From NCBI RefSeq assembly GCF_014643375.1, contig NZ_BMJJ01000008.1, forward strand, positions 124,001 through 188,000: a DNA stretch of 64,000 bases, in the 5' to 3' direction. The notes below the pieces were generated by a model. The model was not told where the DNA came from. It did not search any database and was given only the letters and a program-made list of their open reading frames with translations. The translations under genes were made by a program, and so were the position numbers. Position 1 is the stretch's first letter. The number at the start of each line of letters is the position of its first letter. Source of the stretch: Aureimonas glaciei. Its GTDB lineage: Bacteria > Pseudomonadota > Alphaproteobacteria > Rhizobiales > Rhizobiaceae. Below are positions 25,816 through 34,546 of this stretch, piece by piece.

Positions 25816-27930
25816 ATGTCGCTTTCCACCGCGCTCGATACGGCAAAGTCGTCGCTGACCGCGACCCAGACGCAGACCGCGATCATCGCGCGCAACATCG
25901 CCAATGTGAACACCGTCGGCGCCACCAAGAAATACGCCAATGTTGTCACCGGCGCGCTCGGTCAGGTGCAGGTCACCTCGATCACCCAGTCCTCGAACGC
26001 CGTGCTCTACAGCAATATGCTGGAAGCCAATTCGGCCGTGGGCAAGGGCAATGTCATCAGCAACGGACTGACGCGCATCAGCGAGACCATCGGCGACACG
26101 GCGCTGAGCCGCTCGCCCGCCGCCATGGTGTCGGCGATGAACGATGCGCTCAGCACGCTGGCGGCCTCCCCGAACAATTACGAGCTTGCCCGCAACGCCG
26201 CGACCGCGGCCAGCGATCTCGTCACGCGGATCACCGAGTCCTCGGCGACGGTCCAGTCGGTCCGGCGCGATGCCGATGCCGAGCTCGTCCAGGCTGCCGC
26301 CGACATGACGAAGATCCTGGCGACGATCGAGGATCTGAACAACCGCATCGTGGCCGGCACCCGCAGCGGCGCCGACACGACCGACCTGAACGACGCCCGC
26401 GACCAGGCCGTGGTGCAGCTCTCCGCCTATGTCGGCGTGACGACGCTGACGCGGGGCAACAACGACCTCGTCATTTTCACCGACTCCGGCGTGACGATGT
26501 TCGAGTCGACGGCCCGCAAGGTCGAATACGCGGCGACGGGCGGTCTGAACGCCACGGTGACAGAGGGCAATGCCTTCCGCATCGACGGCACCGCCGTCAC
26601 CGGCTCCAACGCCTTCATGCCGATCAAGAGCGGCATCGTCGCCGGCCTCGTCTCCCTGCGCGACGACCTGATGGTGACCTACCAGACGCAGCTCGATGAA
26701 ATGGCGCGGGGCCTGATCGACGCGTTCAAGGAGGTGCCGGGCGGCGACATCGCCACCGGCCTGTTCGACGCCACCGGGATTTCGGCGCCGGCGAGCGCCG
26801 ACATCGGGACCTACAATCCCGGCACCATCGCTGCCGGCGACAGCCTGACCTTCGATTTCGTCTATGGCGACAAGAGCTATCGCGCCACGGCGGCCTTCAC
26901 CGCCGCGCCCACGAGCGCAGCCAATTTCCAGGCGACCCTGCAGGCAGCCGTCAACGCGGCAACCACCGTCGACGGCAATGCGGCCCTGCCGGCCGGCGCC
27001 GTGGTCACCGTCGGCAATGCCAACGGCGCCCTCAGCCTGTCGAGCCAGACAAGCGGCGCGCTCGGCGTCAGCGTTTCCAACATCCAGACCTATGTCGCGA
27101 GCAAGACGGGCGGCCTGACGGCCGCGACGACGGCGGCTGGCTCGATCGCCGTCGGCTCGTTTACCGCCGGCACCATCGCTGCCGGCGACAAGATCGCCTT
27201 CACCTTCAGCTATGGCGGGGTCGACTATTCGGCGAGCCACACCTTTACCGCCGTGCCGACCGATACCGACTATGCGAACGCGCTGAGCAGCGCGATCGCA
27301 GCCGCAGTTCCGGTCACCGGCGGTGCCGCACTCGGCGCCGGCAAGGTCACGGCCGGTACTGCCGGCCTGCCGGCCCTGACGCTGACCGCGACAAACCCCG
27401 CCACCGTCATCGGCCTGTCCGACGTCAAGACGGTCCCCGCCAACCTGGCGACGCACACCGGCGGCCTTACCGCGGGCGCCAGCTCGACCACGATCACCGG
27501 TCTTGCCGCACAGCTGAAGCTTGCCACGGGGGTCACCGCCAATCCCACCCTGATCCGGGACGGCGTCCATGCCGACTACAACACGCAGAACGCCGGCGGC
27601 TTCACCACGCGGCTGAACCAGCTCAGCGACGCCCTCAACGCCGCCCGGAGCTTCTCGGCGACCAGCGGCGCCGATCCGACCGCCAGCCTGGCCGACTATG
27701 CCGCCTCGTCGATCAGCTGGCTGCAGGCGACGCGTCAGACGGCGCTGTCGGATACCGACTACAAGCAGACCGTGCTCGACCAGACCCAGGCGACCCTGTC
27801 GAACGAGACCGGCATCAACATGGACGAGCAGCTGACGCGGATGCTCGAGCTCGAGCGCTCCTTTCAGGCAGCCTCCAAGCTGATCTCCACCATCGACGAA
27901 ATGTTGAACACGCTTCTCAACAGCATCTGA
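25816..27930 (+). CDS. flgK: Hook-associated protein FlgK with two extra modules
   Basis: FlgK (HAP1) joins hook to filament. The 704 residues include the rod/hook signature (ARNIANVNTVGATKKY, about 25-40), a helical D1 region and the C-terminal block (MDEQLTRMLELERSFQAASKLISTIDEMLNTLLNSI). The middle holds two tandem related modules (about 335-430 and 450-550), each opening with PGTIAAGDSLTFDF or AGTIAAGDKIAFTF. They resemble the modules in the flagellin and lengthen the protein beyond most rhizobial FlgK. Confidence 0.96.
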   Translation: MSLSTALDTAKSSLTATQTQTAIIARNIANVNTVGATKKYANVVTGALGQVQVTSITQSSNAVLYSNMLEANSAVGKGNVISNGLTRISETIGDTALSRSPAAMVSAMNDALSTLAASPNNYELARNAATAASDLVTRITESSATVQSVRRDADAELVQAAADMTKILATIEDLNNRIVAGTRSGADTTDLNDARDQAVVQLSAYVGVTTLTRGNNDLVIFTDSGVTMFESTARKVEYAATGGLNATVTEGNAFRIDGTAVTGSNAFMPIKSGIVAGLVSLRDDLMVTYQTQLDEMARGLIDAFKEVPGGDIATGLFDATGISAPASADIGTYNPGTIAAGDSLTFDFVYGDKSYRATAAFTAAPTSAANFQATLQAAVNAATTVDGNAALPAGAVVTVGNANGALSLSSQTSGALGVSVSNIQTYVASKTGGLTAATTAAGSIAVGSFTAGTIAAGDKIAFTFSYGGVDYSASHTFTAVPTDTDYANALSSAIAAAVPVTGGAALGAGKVTAGTAGLPALTLTATNPATVIGLSDVKTVPANLATHTGGLTAGASSTTITGLAAQLKLATGVTANPTLIRDGVHADYNTQNAGGFTTRLNQLSDALNAARSFSATSGADPTASLADYAASSISWLQATRQTALSDTDYKQTVLDQTQATLSNETGINMDEQLTRMLELERSFQAASKLISTIDEMLNTLLNSI

Positions 27931-27944
27931 CGGGACACGGCGCC

Positions 27945-28988
27945 ATGAGCATCTCCACGCTTTCCTTCAACACCAGCACGCGGGTTTCGCTGCAGCGCCT
28001 GCAGAGCCAGGTCAACGACGCCACGCAGGAGTTGAACTCCGGCCGCCATCTCGACATCGGCAAGACGCTCGGCCGCCTGACCGGCAGTGCCGTCAGCGCC
28101 CGCGCGCAGGAAAACAGCTTCAAGGAGCAGCAGGCCTCGAACGGCCTGGTCATCACGCGGCTGAAGAACATCGACGCCTCGCTGGCGACGATTTCGGAAG
28201 GCGCCGAGTCGCTCGCCAACAACCTGATCGGCGTCAGTGTCGCCACCAATTTCGACACGCTCATCAACGAGGCGAAATCCGGCCTGCAGACGATGACGGG
28301 CGCGCTCAACGCCACGGGTGACGGACAGTACCTCTTCGGCGGCGACAATACAGACGCGGCCCCGATCACAACGACCGCATCGGCGGCGCGCGCTACCCGC
28401 CTCGCCAGCGAGTTCAACGCATTCGTTCTAGCTGCGACCGGTGGCACAGATGCCAGCCAGGTGAGCGGCACGGACATGGCCGACTATCTCGGCGGTGGCT
28501 CCGTGAAGGGCGGTGTCACCTATAAATTCAGCGACGAATTCCAGGCCGCAAGCTGGACGGCAGCTTCGAGTGGCACGATCGACTCGCGGATCAGCAAGAC
28601 GGAGACGGTCACGTCGTCTCTGAGCGCCAACAACAGTGCCTTCAGCAATATCGCCGAGGCCTACACGATGATCGCCTCACTCGGCATCGACACGCTGAAC
28701 GCCGACGCCCGCAAGGCGGTGACGGACAAAGCGACGCTGCTGCTGAAGGGGGGCGGCGACCAGGCGACGACGCTGCGCGCCGACGTCGGCACCAAGCTGA
28801 AGCGCATCGATGGCGCCAATGCCGAACTGCAACGCCAGCAGGACATCATGGCGGCGACGGTGTCCGGCCTCGAGGAGGTCGACATCACCGAAGTGAGCCT
28901 ACGCGTCAACGCGCTGTCGACGCAGCTTCAGGCCGCCTACAGCGTCACCGGCAAGATCCAGGGCCTCAGCATTCTCGACTACATCTGA
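27945..28988 (+). CDS. flgL: Hook-associated protein FlgL
   Basis: FlgL (HAP3) is the second hook-filament junction protein. The 347 residues have a flagellin-like N-terminal helix pair (STRVSLQRLQSQVNDATQELNSGRHLDIGKT, about 10-41) and a C-terminal helix (about 300-347). GDGQYLFGGDN near residue 125 is a typical FlgL feature. It begins 14 bases after flgK. Confidence 0.95.
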   Translation: MSISTLSFNTSTRVSLQRLQSQVNDATQELNSGRHLDIGKTLGRLTGSAVSARAQENSFKEQQASNGLVITRLKNIDASLATISEGAESLANNLIGVSVATNFDTLINEAKSGLQTMTGALNATGDGQYLFGGDNTDAAPITTTASAARATRLASEFNAFVLAATGGTDASQVSGTDMADYLGGGSVKGGVTYKFSDEFQAASWTAASSGTIDSRISKTETVTSSLSANNSAFSNIAEAYTMIASLGIDTLNADARKAVTDKATLLLKGGGDQATTLRADVGTKLKRIDGANAELQRQQDIMAATVSGLEEVDITEVSLRVNALSTQLQAAYSVTGKIQGLSILDYI

Positions 28989-29050
28989 TCTCTTTCGGGC
29001 AGCATGGCGGACGGTTCGCCTGAGAACCGCTCGATACAAAGGAACGGCGA

Positions 29051-29398
29051 ATGTACCAATTTTCCTACGCGGAGATCAGCCAGGACAGCGGTGCCTCGGC
29101 GCGCGAACGCGAGAAGGAGGCTCTCGACCACACGCTCGAGATCCTCGCCCGTGCCGAGAAGCACGGCCCCCGTTCGCCCGAGGCGATCGAGGCGATCTAT
29201 GTGACGCGCACGCTCTGGTCGATCCTGGTGGAAGATCTCGCCAACCCCGAGAACGCCCTGCCGGAAAGCCTGCGGGCCGGTCTGATCTCCATCGGTCTCT
29301 GGGTCATGCGCGAGACCGACTCGGTGCGCGTCGGCAAGACGCAGAGTTTCCAGGGGATCATCGACGTCACGACGATGATCCGCGACGGATTGGAATAG
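29051..29398 (+). CDS. flaF: Flagellin biosynthesis regulator FlaF
   Basis: FlaF works with FlbT in alphaproteobacteria and promotes flagellin synthesis or assembly. The 115 residues are helical and match the family length. Characteristic stretches are YQFSYAEISQDS at the N-terminus and ALYVTRTLWSILVEDL-like sequence at about 55-71, with SLRAGLISIGLWVMRE near 76-91. It lies 62 bases after flgL and 3 bases before flbT. Confidence 0.95.
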   Translation: MYQFSYAEISQDSGASAREREKEALDHTLEILARAEKHGPRSPEAIEAIYVTRTLWSILVEDLANPENALPESLRAGLISIGLWVMRETDSVRVGKTQSFQGIIDVTTMIRDGLE

Positions 29399-29401
29399 GC
29401 G

Positions 29402-29848
29402 ATGGCGACGCTGAAACTATCCCTGAGGGCGGGCGAGCGCATCTTCATCAACGGTGCGGTGATGCGCGTCGACCGGAAGACCTCGCTGGAACTCCTGAAC
29501 GACGTGACCTTCCTCCTGGAAAGCCACGTGATCCAGGCGGCGGATGCGACGACGCCGTTGCGCCAGCTGTATTTCCTCGTCCAGATGATGCTGATCGAGC
29601 CCGCCGATGCCGCCGCTGCCCGCGACGCCTTCCAGAAGACCTATCCCCTGCTTCTCGCCGCCTTCTCCAACGCCGACATCCGGGCCGGGATCATGGACGC
29701 GGTGGAACTGGTCGAGCGCGAGCGCCCGTTCGACGCGCTGAAATCCCTGCGTTCCATCATCCCGCTTGAGGACGCCATCATTTCCGGACGGCCGCAGCCG
29801 ACCTTCCGGGAGGCCCGTATCCCCGTCGCAGCAGGAGCATCCTCATGA
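29402..29848 (+). CDS. flbT: Flagellin repressor FlbT
   Basis: FlbT binds the flagellin mRNA leader and lowers its translation until the hook is finished, as shown in Caulobacter and Brucella relatives. The 148-residue product begins with the usual LKLSLRAGERIFINGAVMRVDRKTSLELLND. The long leader upstream of the flagellin gene at 13138 would be its likely target (inference). It overlaps flgD by 4 bases. Confidence 0.96.
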   Translation: MATLKLSLRAGERIFINGAVMRVDRKTSLELLNDVTFLLESHVIQAADATTPLRQLYFLVQMMLIEPADAAAARDAFQKTYPLLLAAFSNADIRAGIMDAVELVERERPFDALKSLRSIIPLEDAIISGRPQPTFREARIPVAAGASS

Positions 29849-30255
29849 GCAACGTCAGCAGTGTGAGCAGCACCACCGCGACCACCACCACCGCCTCGAC
29901 GACCAAGACCGATGCCGACCAGGCCAGCCTCGACTATGACAGCTTCCTGCAGCTGCTCGTGGCGCAGATGCAGAACCAGGACCCGTTGAACCCGACCGAC
30001 GCGACGGAGCAGCTGGCGCAGCTCGCCTCCTTCTCCAATGTCGAGCAGGGCATCAAGACCAATCAGAAGCTGGAGTCGATGATCACCCTGTCGGCCCTGA
30101 CCCAGGCGAACGCGGCGATCGGCCATACCGTCACCTCCGCCGACGGCAAGATCAGCGGCGTGGTCAAGTCGGTCAACGTCACCGACACCGGCGCCGTCGC
30201 GACGCTGGCCAGCGGCACCAAGCTGGCGCTCGGCGCCGGCATCACCATCGAGTAG
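29845..30255 (+). CDS. flgD: Hook assembly scaffold FlgD
   Basis: FlgD caps the growing hook. This is the short rhizobial form of 136 residues. After a Ser/Thr-rich start it carries the N-terminal FlgD signature LDYDSFLQLLVAQMQNQDPLNPTD (about 29-52) and EQLAQLASFSNVEQG. The C-terminal part has one short beta region (GHTVTSADGKISGVVKSV) instead of the full FlgD Ig and tudor domains of enterics. It starts within the flbT stop and lies 5 bases before fliQ. Confidence 0.95.
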   Translation: MSNVSSVSSTTATTTTASTTKTDADQASLDYDSFLQLLVAQMQNQDPLNPTDATEQLAQLASFSNVEQGIKTNQKLESMITLSALTQANAAIGHTVTSADGKISGVVKSVNVTDTGAVATLASGTKLALGAGITIE

Positions 30256-30260
30256 CGGCC

Positions 30261-30527
30261 ATGAACGAAGCGGATGCCATCGATATCGTGCAGTCGGCGA
30301 TCTGGACCGTCGTCATCGCCTCCGGCCCCGCCGTCGGCGGGGCCATGGTGGTCGGCATCCTCATCGCTTTGTTCCAGGCGCTGACGCAGATCCAGGAGGT
30401 GACGCTCACCTTCGTGCCGAAGATCCTCGCCATCTTCGTCATCATCGCCTTCACCGCCTCGTTCACCGGGGCCCAGGTCTATTCCTTCACGCAGGAAAGT
30501 TACGCCCGCATCGAGCAGGGTTTCTGA
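30261..30527 (+). CDS. fliQ: Flagellar export gate protein FliQ
   Basis: FliQ is a small part of the export gate with FliP and FliR. The 88 residues have two membrane hairpins (about 14-40 and 55-75), with the conserved segment GILIALFQALTQIQEVTLTFVPK at 34-56. It ends the hook operon; a strong terminator follows at 30568. Confidence 0.96.
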   Translation: MNEADAIDIVQSAIWTVVIASGPAVGGAMVVGILIALFQALTQIQEVTLTFVPKILAIFVIIAFTASFTGAQVYSFTQESYARIEQGF

Positions 30528-30567
30528 CGCTCTGCGGCCGCCTGGGCATCGGCCCGGCCGATTCCAA

Positions 30568-30626
30568 AGGCACCCCGTCCCGCCGCGATCTTCGACGATC
30601 GGGCCGGGCGGGGTGCCTCTTCTTTT
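30568..30626 (+). terminator. Strong terminator after fliQ
   Basis: AGGCACCCCG (30568-30577) pairs with CGGGGTGCCT (30609-30618), with further pairing (GATC/GATC) in the loop, and TCTTCTTTT follows. The rest of the 572-base gap to 31100 has no gene; it becomes AT-rich from about 30900 and carries the pilus promoter region. Confidence 0.9.
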
Positions 30627-30956
30627 CAGGGTGAATGAAGTCCTGCGGGACGTCCCCTGATATTTGCGAGCCTCCAGACAGCGGCGCTTAAGACTTACCG
30701 AAGGTGGTAGCGCGATGCCGTCCGCAAACGGGGACGGCCCGTCGCCGCGTGGCGTCGGAAGACGGATGCGCCCGCCTGCCGTCTCCTCGGTCAAAACCGT
30801 CAATATCCCCTGTTTTGACCGGAAATCGGCTGTTTTACCCGACAGCCACCTCGCTCTCGGCCGGAAAGACCGGACTGTACGGCCAGTCGTGCAGCTTGCG
30901 TTCGTCTCGGCCGCCGCGTTAACCAAGCTGAACAGACCAAAAGTCTGCCTTACGTC

Positions 30957-30971
30957 TTAACTCACGATTAG
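30957..30971 (+). promoter_or_regulatory. CtrA-like box upstream of the pilus operon
   Basis: TTAA-N7-TTAG, one mismatch from the CtrA consensus, lies about 130 bases before the first pilus gene in an AT-rich stretch. A second TTAACC half-site is at 30919. Confidence 0.35.
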
Positions 30972-31099
30972 TTGTATAATTTTGCACATAATTATAAGGT
31001 CTGCCGCCCTCTATGGCGGGTGCAGTGGCCTTGAACTCACGCTTTTTTAGTAAGTGAGACGCTGCACCTTGCTGATGGTTCCGACCAAGAAGGTGAATA

Positions 31100-31600
31100 A
31101 TGAAAATGTTCAGAAATGCGATCGTCGTCGGCGGAGCGCTTGGCGTCCTCTGCGGTGCCAGCACGATCGCCTCCGCCGTTACCGACAAGACGAGCAACAT
31201 GGCCGTCTCGATGACCGTCACGTCCGAATGCACTCTGACCGCCAACCCGCTTGTCTTCGATGCCGTCGGGGCGACCACGCTCTCGACGACGGCGTCCAAC
31301 GCGGCATCTACGCTGAACATCCAGTGCACCGACGGCACGACCTATTCGATCACCATGGATGCCGGCTCCGGAGACGGTGCCACCGCGGCAACGCGCAAGA
31401 TGACCAGCGGCACGAACACGCTGGACTACAGCGTCTATTCGGACGCCAGCCACACCGATCTGATCGGCGGCACGGGTGACGAACTGACCGGCACCGCCGA
31501 CGGCTCCGCGCAAGCGATCAACATCTACGGCATGGCGCCGGCGCAGGCGGCCCCCGTCGGCGACTACACCGACACGATCACCGTCACCCTGTCCTATTAA
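31100..31600 (+). CDS. Spore coat U-domain pilus subunit (Csu type)
   Basis: Probable major pilin of a chaperone-usher pilus. The 166-residue precursor has a signal peptide (about 1-26, ending ASA-VT) and one SCPU domain. Features of the domain are an early Cys (TSECTLTANPLVFDAVG), a second Cys (NIQCTDGTTYSITMDAGSG) that should form the disulfide, and the C-terminal beta strand PVGDYTDTITVTLSY. It resembles CsuA/B-type subunits. It heads the operon with the chaperone, usher and tip genes. Confidence 0.9.
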   Translation: MKMFRNAIVVGGALGVLCGASTIASAVTDKTSNMAVSMTVTSECTLTANPLVFDAVGATTLSTTASNAASTLNIQCTDGTTYSITMDAGSGDGATAATRKMTSGTNTLDYSVYSDASHTDLIGGTGDELTGTADGSAQAINIYGMAPAQAAPVGDYTDTITVTLSY

Positions 31601-31642
31601 GTCATCGTCGGGAGCGTGATGGCTCCTGCGGAAAGAACCCTG

Positions 31643-32071
31643 ATGCGATCCTCTCTCGTCGCTGCCCTGGGCCTGATGCTGGTCGCCTCCGGTGCCCATG
31701 CCTCTTCCCTGCGCGTCTCCCCCGTCGGCCTCACCGTCAATCCCGGCGCAGCAACCTCGTCGATCCGGGTATGGAACAACGACAAGTCGCCGCTCGGCGT
31801 CCAGGTGCGGGTGTTCCGCTCGAGGATCGTCGACGGCGAGGAGTGGTTGGAGCCGACGACGAACGTGGTGGCCAGCCCCCCGATTACCAAGCTGGCGCCC
31901 GGCGGCGAAAACCTGGTGCGCATCGTGCGCATCGCCAAGACGCCGGTCGAGGAAGGCGAGCGCTACCGCTTGCTGGTCGACGAACTCCCCGATCCCAAGC
32001 GCCGCAAGGCTGGAACGATCAATGTCCTGGTCCGGCACTCCATTCCGGTTCGCTTCGAGAGCGCGCAGTAA
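31643..32071 (+). CDS. Pilus periplasmic chaperone, single-domain form
   Basis: PapD-like chaperone that would fold SCPU pilins. ATG 31643 has GGAAAG 7 bases upstream and gives 142 residues with a signal peptide (ending AHA-SS); ATG 31619 is an alternative. The N-terminal Ig-like domain is complete: LRVSPVGLTVNPGAATSSIRVWN, then RVFRSRIVDGEEWLEPT, ASPPITKLAPGGENLVRIVRI and YRLLVDELPDP. The protein stops right after the G1-like strand (NVLVRHSIPVRFESAQ), so the second domain of about 90 residues is missing. The usher frame already overlaps its last 50 bases, leaving no room for that domain. Confidence 0.88.
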   Translation: MRSSLVAALGLMLVASGAHASSLRVSPVGLTVNPGAATSSIRVWNNDKSPLGVQVRVFRSRIVDGEEWLEPTTNVVASPPITKLAPGGENLVRIVRIAKTPVEEGERYRLLVDELPDPKRRKAGTINVLVRHSIPVRFESAQ

Positions 32072-34484
32072 ACGTCACCGAGCTCTCTTCGCTCTCGTCG
32101 TCCTGTGCCCCTTCCAACCGAATCCCTCGCCGGCGCAGGTTCCGGCGGCCGCGCCCGTCGCGGCGGCGCCCGACGCTGCCGATAGCCGGGCGCTGTTTCT
32201 CGACGTCTCGGTGAACGGCGCCCCGACGGGGCTGATCGCCGCCTTCGTCGAGACCGGCGGCACGCTCGTCGCCGAGGCGGAAGAGTTGCGCAGCATCGGC
32301 CTGTTCCCGGCCGAAGAGGCACGGCTGGCCGATGGTCGCATCCTCGTCGATCGCCTGCCCGGGGTCCGGTACGGCTATGACGAGGCCAGCCAACAGATCG
32401 ATTTCAGCGCGGGCGACGCGGCGCGTGTCGCGGCGGTGATCGACGCAAGCGGCGCGCGCAGCATTCTCGACGCCCCCAGCAATCCGGGGCCGACGGCGCA
32501 GTCGGGCTTTGGCGCCCTCCTCAACTACAGCCTGTTTGCCGCCACGCCCAGTGCCGCCTTGCGCGACGTCGTCCGGTTCGACGGGCTTTCCGGAGCCTTC
32601 GAAGGCCGGATGTTCTCGCCCTATGGCGTCGTCGCGCAGACCTTCGTGGCCAGCACGGATGCCGGAGGGGACTACGATACCAAGCGGCTGGACACCAGCT
32701 GGGCCTATTCCGACCCCGAGACATTGCGGACCTATCGGGCCGGCGACCTCATCACCGGCGGCCTGGACTGGAATCGGCCGACCCGGCTGGCCGGCGTTCA
32801 GATCCAGCGCAATTTTTCCCTGCGCTCCGATCTCGTGACCGTGCCCATTCCCGAGATTTCGGGCAGTGCCGCCGTCCCTTCCACCATCGACGTCTATCTC
32901 AACGGCACCAAGCGCTTCTCCAAGGAGGTCGCGGCCGGGCCCTTCGCGCTGACCAATCTGCCGGTGGTCAACGGCGCGGGAACCACGCGCGTCGTCGTGC
33001 GCGATGCGGCCGGTCAGGAGAGCGTCAGCGAGACCGCCTTCTTTTCTTCCCCGAAGCTTCTGGCGCAGGGCCTGACCGACTATTCGGCCGAACTCGGCTT
33101 CGGCCGCCAGTTCTTCGGCGCAAGATCCAATGCCTATGATCCCCGGCCGATGGGATCGGGATCCCTGCGCTACGGCTTCAGCGACTGGCTGACGGGGGAG
33201 GCGCATATCGAGGGCGGCGCCGAAATCGCCAATGGCGGCCTCGGCGCCGTCGTGGCGGTCGGCACCCTCGGCACCGTCTCGGCCTCGGCGGCGACCAGCC
33301 GCTCGTCGACCTTCGGGTCCGGCGTGCAGTTCGGCGCCACCGCAGAATTCCGGGTCGCTCAGGTCAACGTCAGCGGCCGCGTGCAGCGGACCCATGGCGA
33401 CTACCACGACATCGCCTCGATCATCGATGCGGCGGCACGCGACCCGAGCCTTCTCCAAGCCGGCGGCAGGCCCGCCGCCGCGATCAACCAGATCGCGGTC
33501 TCGCTGCCGCTGGTGTTCGATCCCTCTTCCGTCAGCCTGAGCTTCACCGAAGTTACGGCCGTCGATGACCAGAAAAAAAGCGTCGTCGGCCTGTCCTACA
33601 GCCGGAAGATCAACAAGACGGGCGCGGTCTACCTTTCAGGCTTCAAGGATCTGGCGTCCGAGGCTTTCGGGGTCAGCGCCGGGCTCACCCTGCCGCTCGG
33701 CGAGGACTATTCCACGACCGCCTCCCTCTACGATGGCGGCGATGGCCCGGTGGCGAGCGCCTCCCTGTCCCGGCGCGGCGGTCAGGAGACCGGCGACTAC
33801 AGCTGGCAGCTGCGCGATTCCGAGGGGAAGGTGTCGCAGCGCTCCGCCACGGCGCAGTATCACGCCGAGGCCGCCGATTTCGTCGCCGCGGTGGGGCAGT
33901 CCGGCGACCTGTTCCGGGCGACGGCGCAGATGGACGGCGCCGTCGTCGCCGCCGGCGGCGACCTGTTCTTCTCCCGGCCGATCGAGGATTCCTTCGCGAT
34001 CGTCGACGTCGGCGCCGCGGATGTCGAGGTCAGCCAGGAAAACCGCGCCGTCGGCCGCACCAATGCCAGAGGCAAGCTGCTGCTGCCGCGGCTGCGGGCC
34101 TTCGAGAAGAACCAGATCTCGATCGATCCAGGCGACCTGCCGCTCGACACCGCGCTCAACGCCACCCGCCAGGTGGTCGTACCGGTCGACCGATCGGGCG
34201 TGGTCGTGGCCTTCGCCGCCGCGGCCAAGGGCGGCGCGGCGCTCGTCAGCTTCACCGACGCCGCGGGCGAGGCCCTGCCGTTAGGGGCGATCGGGCGCCT
34301 CGGCGCCGATGGCGAGGCGTTCGTCATCGGCTATGACGGGCAGGCCTATGTCGACGGCCTTTCTGCGGCCAACGAGGTCCTGGTCGATCTTCCCGAGGGG
34401 GGACAGTGTCTCGCCCGGTTTTCCTACCAGAGCGACGGCGGCGCGCAAGTCGCCATTCCCGACGCCGCCTGCACCCCGCTCTGA
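32022..34484 (+). CDS. Outer-membrane usher of the Csu/SCPU type
   Basis: The usher secretes and assembles the pilus at the outer membrane. ATG 32022, inside the chaperone gene, gives 820 residues with a basic start and hydrophobic core (ALFALVVLC) as signal. The N-terminal chaperone-binding domain is at about 50-165. The beta barrel follows with the plug domain (about 290-350, VPSTIDVYLNGTKRFSKEV and GAGTTRVVVRDAAGQE). C-terminal domains follow, and the end has the Cys pair (GGQCLARF and DAACTPL). The frame is also open far upstream, but that part is only the shadow of the chaperone. Confidence 0.92.
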   Translation: MSWSGTPFRFASRARSKRHRALFALVVLCPFQPNPSPAQVPAAAPVAAAPDAADSRALFLDVSVNGAPTGLIAAFVETGGTLVAEAEELRSIGLFPAEEARLADGRILVDRLPGVRYGYDEASQQIDFSAGDAARVAAVIDASGARSILDAPSNPGPTAQSGFGALLNYSLFAATPSAALRDVVRFDGLSGAFEGRMFSPYGVVAQTFVASTDAGGDYDTKRLDTSWAYSDPETLRTYRAGDLITGGLDWNRPTRLAGVQIQRNFSLRSDLVTVPIPEISGSAAVPSTIDVYLNGTKRFSKEVAAGPFALTNLPVVNGAGTTRVVVRDAAGQESVSETAFFSSPKLLAQGLTDYSAELGFGRQFFGARSNAYDPRPMGSGSLRYGFSDWLTGEAHIEGGAEIANGGLGAVVAVGTLGTVSASAATSRSSTFGSGVQFGATAEFRVAQVNVSGRVQRTHGDYHDIASIIDAAARDPSLLQAGGRPAAAINQIAVSLPLVFDPSSVSLSFTEVTAVDDQKKSVVGLSYSRKINKTGAVYLSGFKDLASEAFGVSAGLTLPLGEDYSTTASLYDGGDGPVASASLSRRGGQETGDYSWQLRDSEGKVSQRSATAQYHAEAADFVAAVGQSGDLFRATAQMDGAVVAAGGDLFFSRPIEDSFAIVDVGAADVEVSQENRAVGRTNARGKLLLPRLRAFEKNQISIDPGDLPLDTALNATRQVVVPVDRSGVVVAFAAAAKGGAALVSFTDAAGEALPLGAIGRLGADGEAFVIGYDGQAYVDGLSAANEVLVDLPEGGQCLARFSYQSDGGAQVAIPDAACTPL

Positions 34485-34546
34485 CGGGAACAGCGCCGCA
34501 CCAGCACCTGCTCCTATCACGGGGTATGTTTGGGACAGGGGGGGCG

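Noticed and set aside
31692-32021. Upstream extension of the usher frame
   Set aside because: This part is the shadow of the chaperone gene; the signal peptide begins after ATG 32022.
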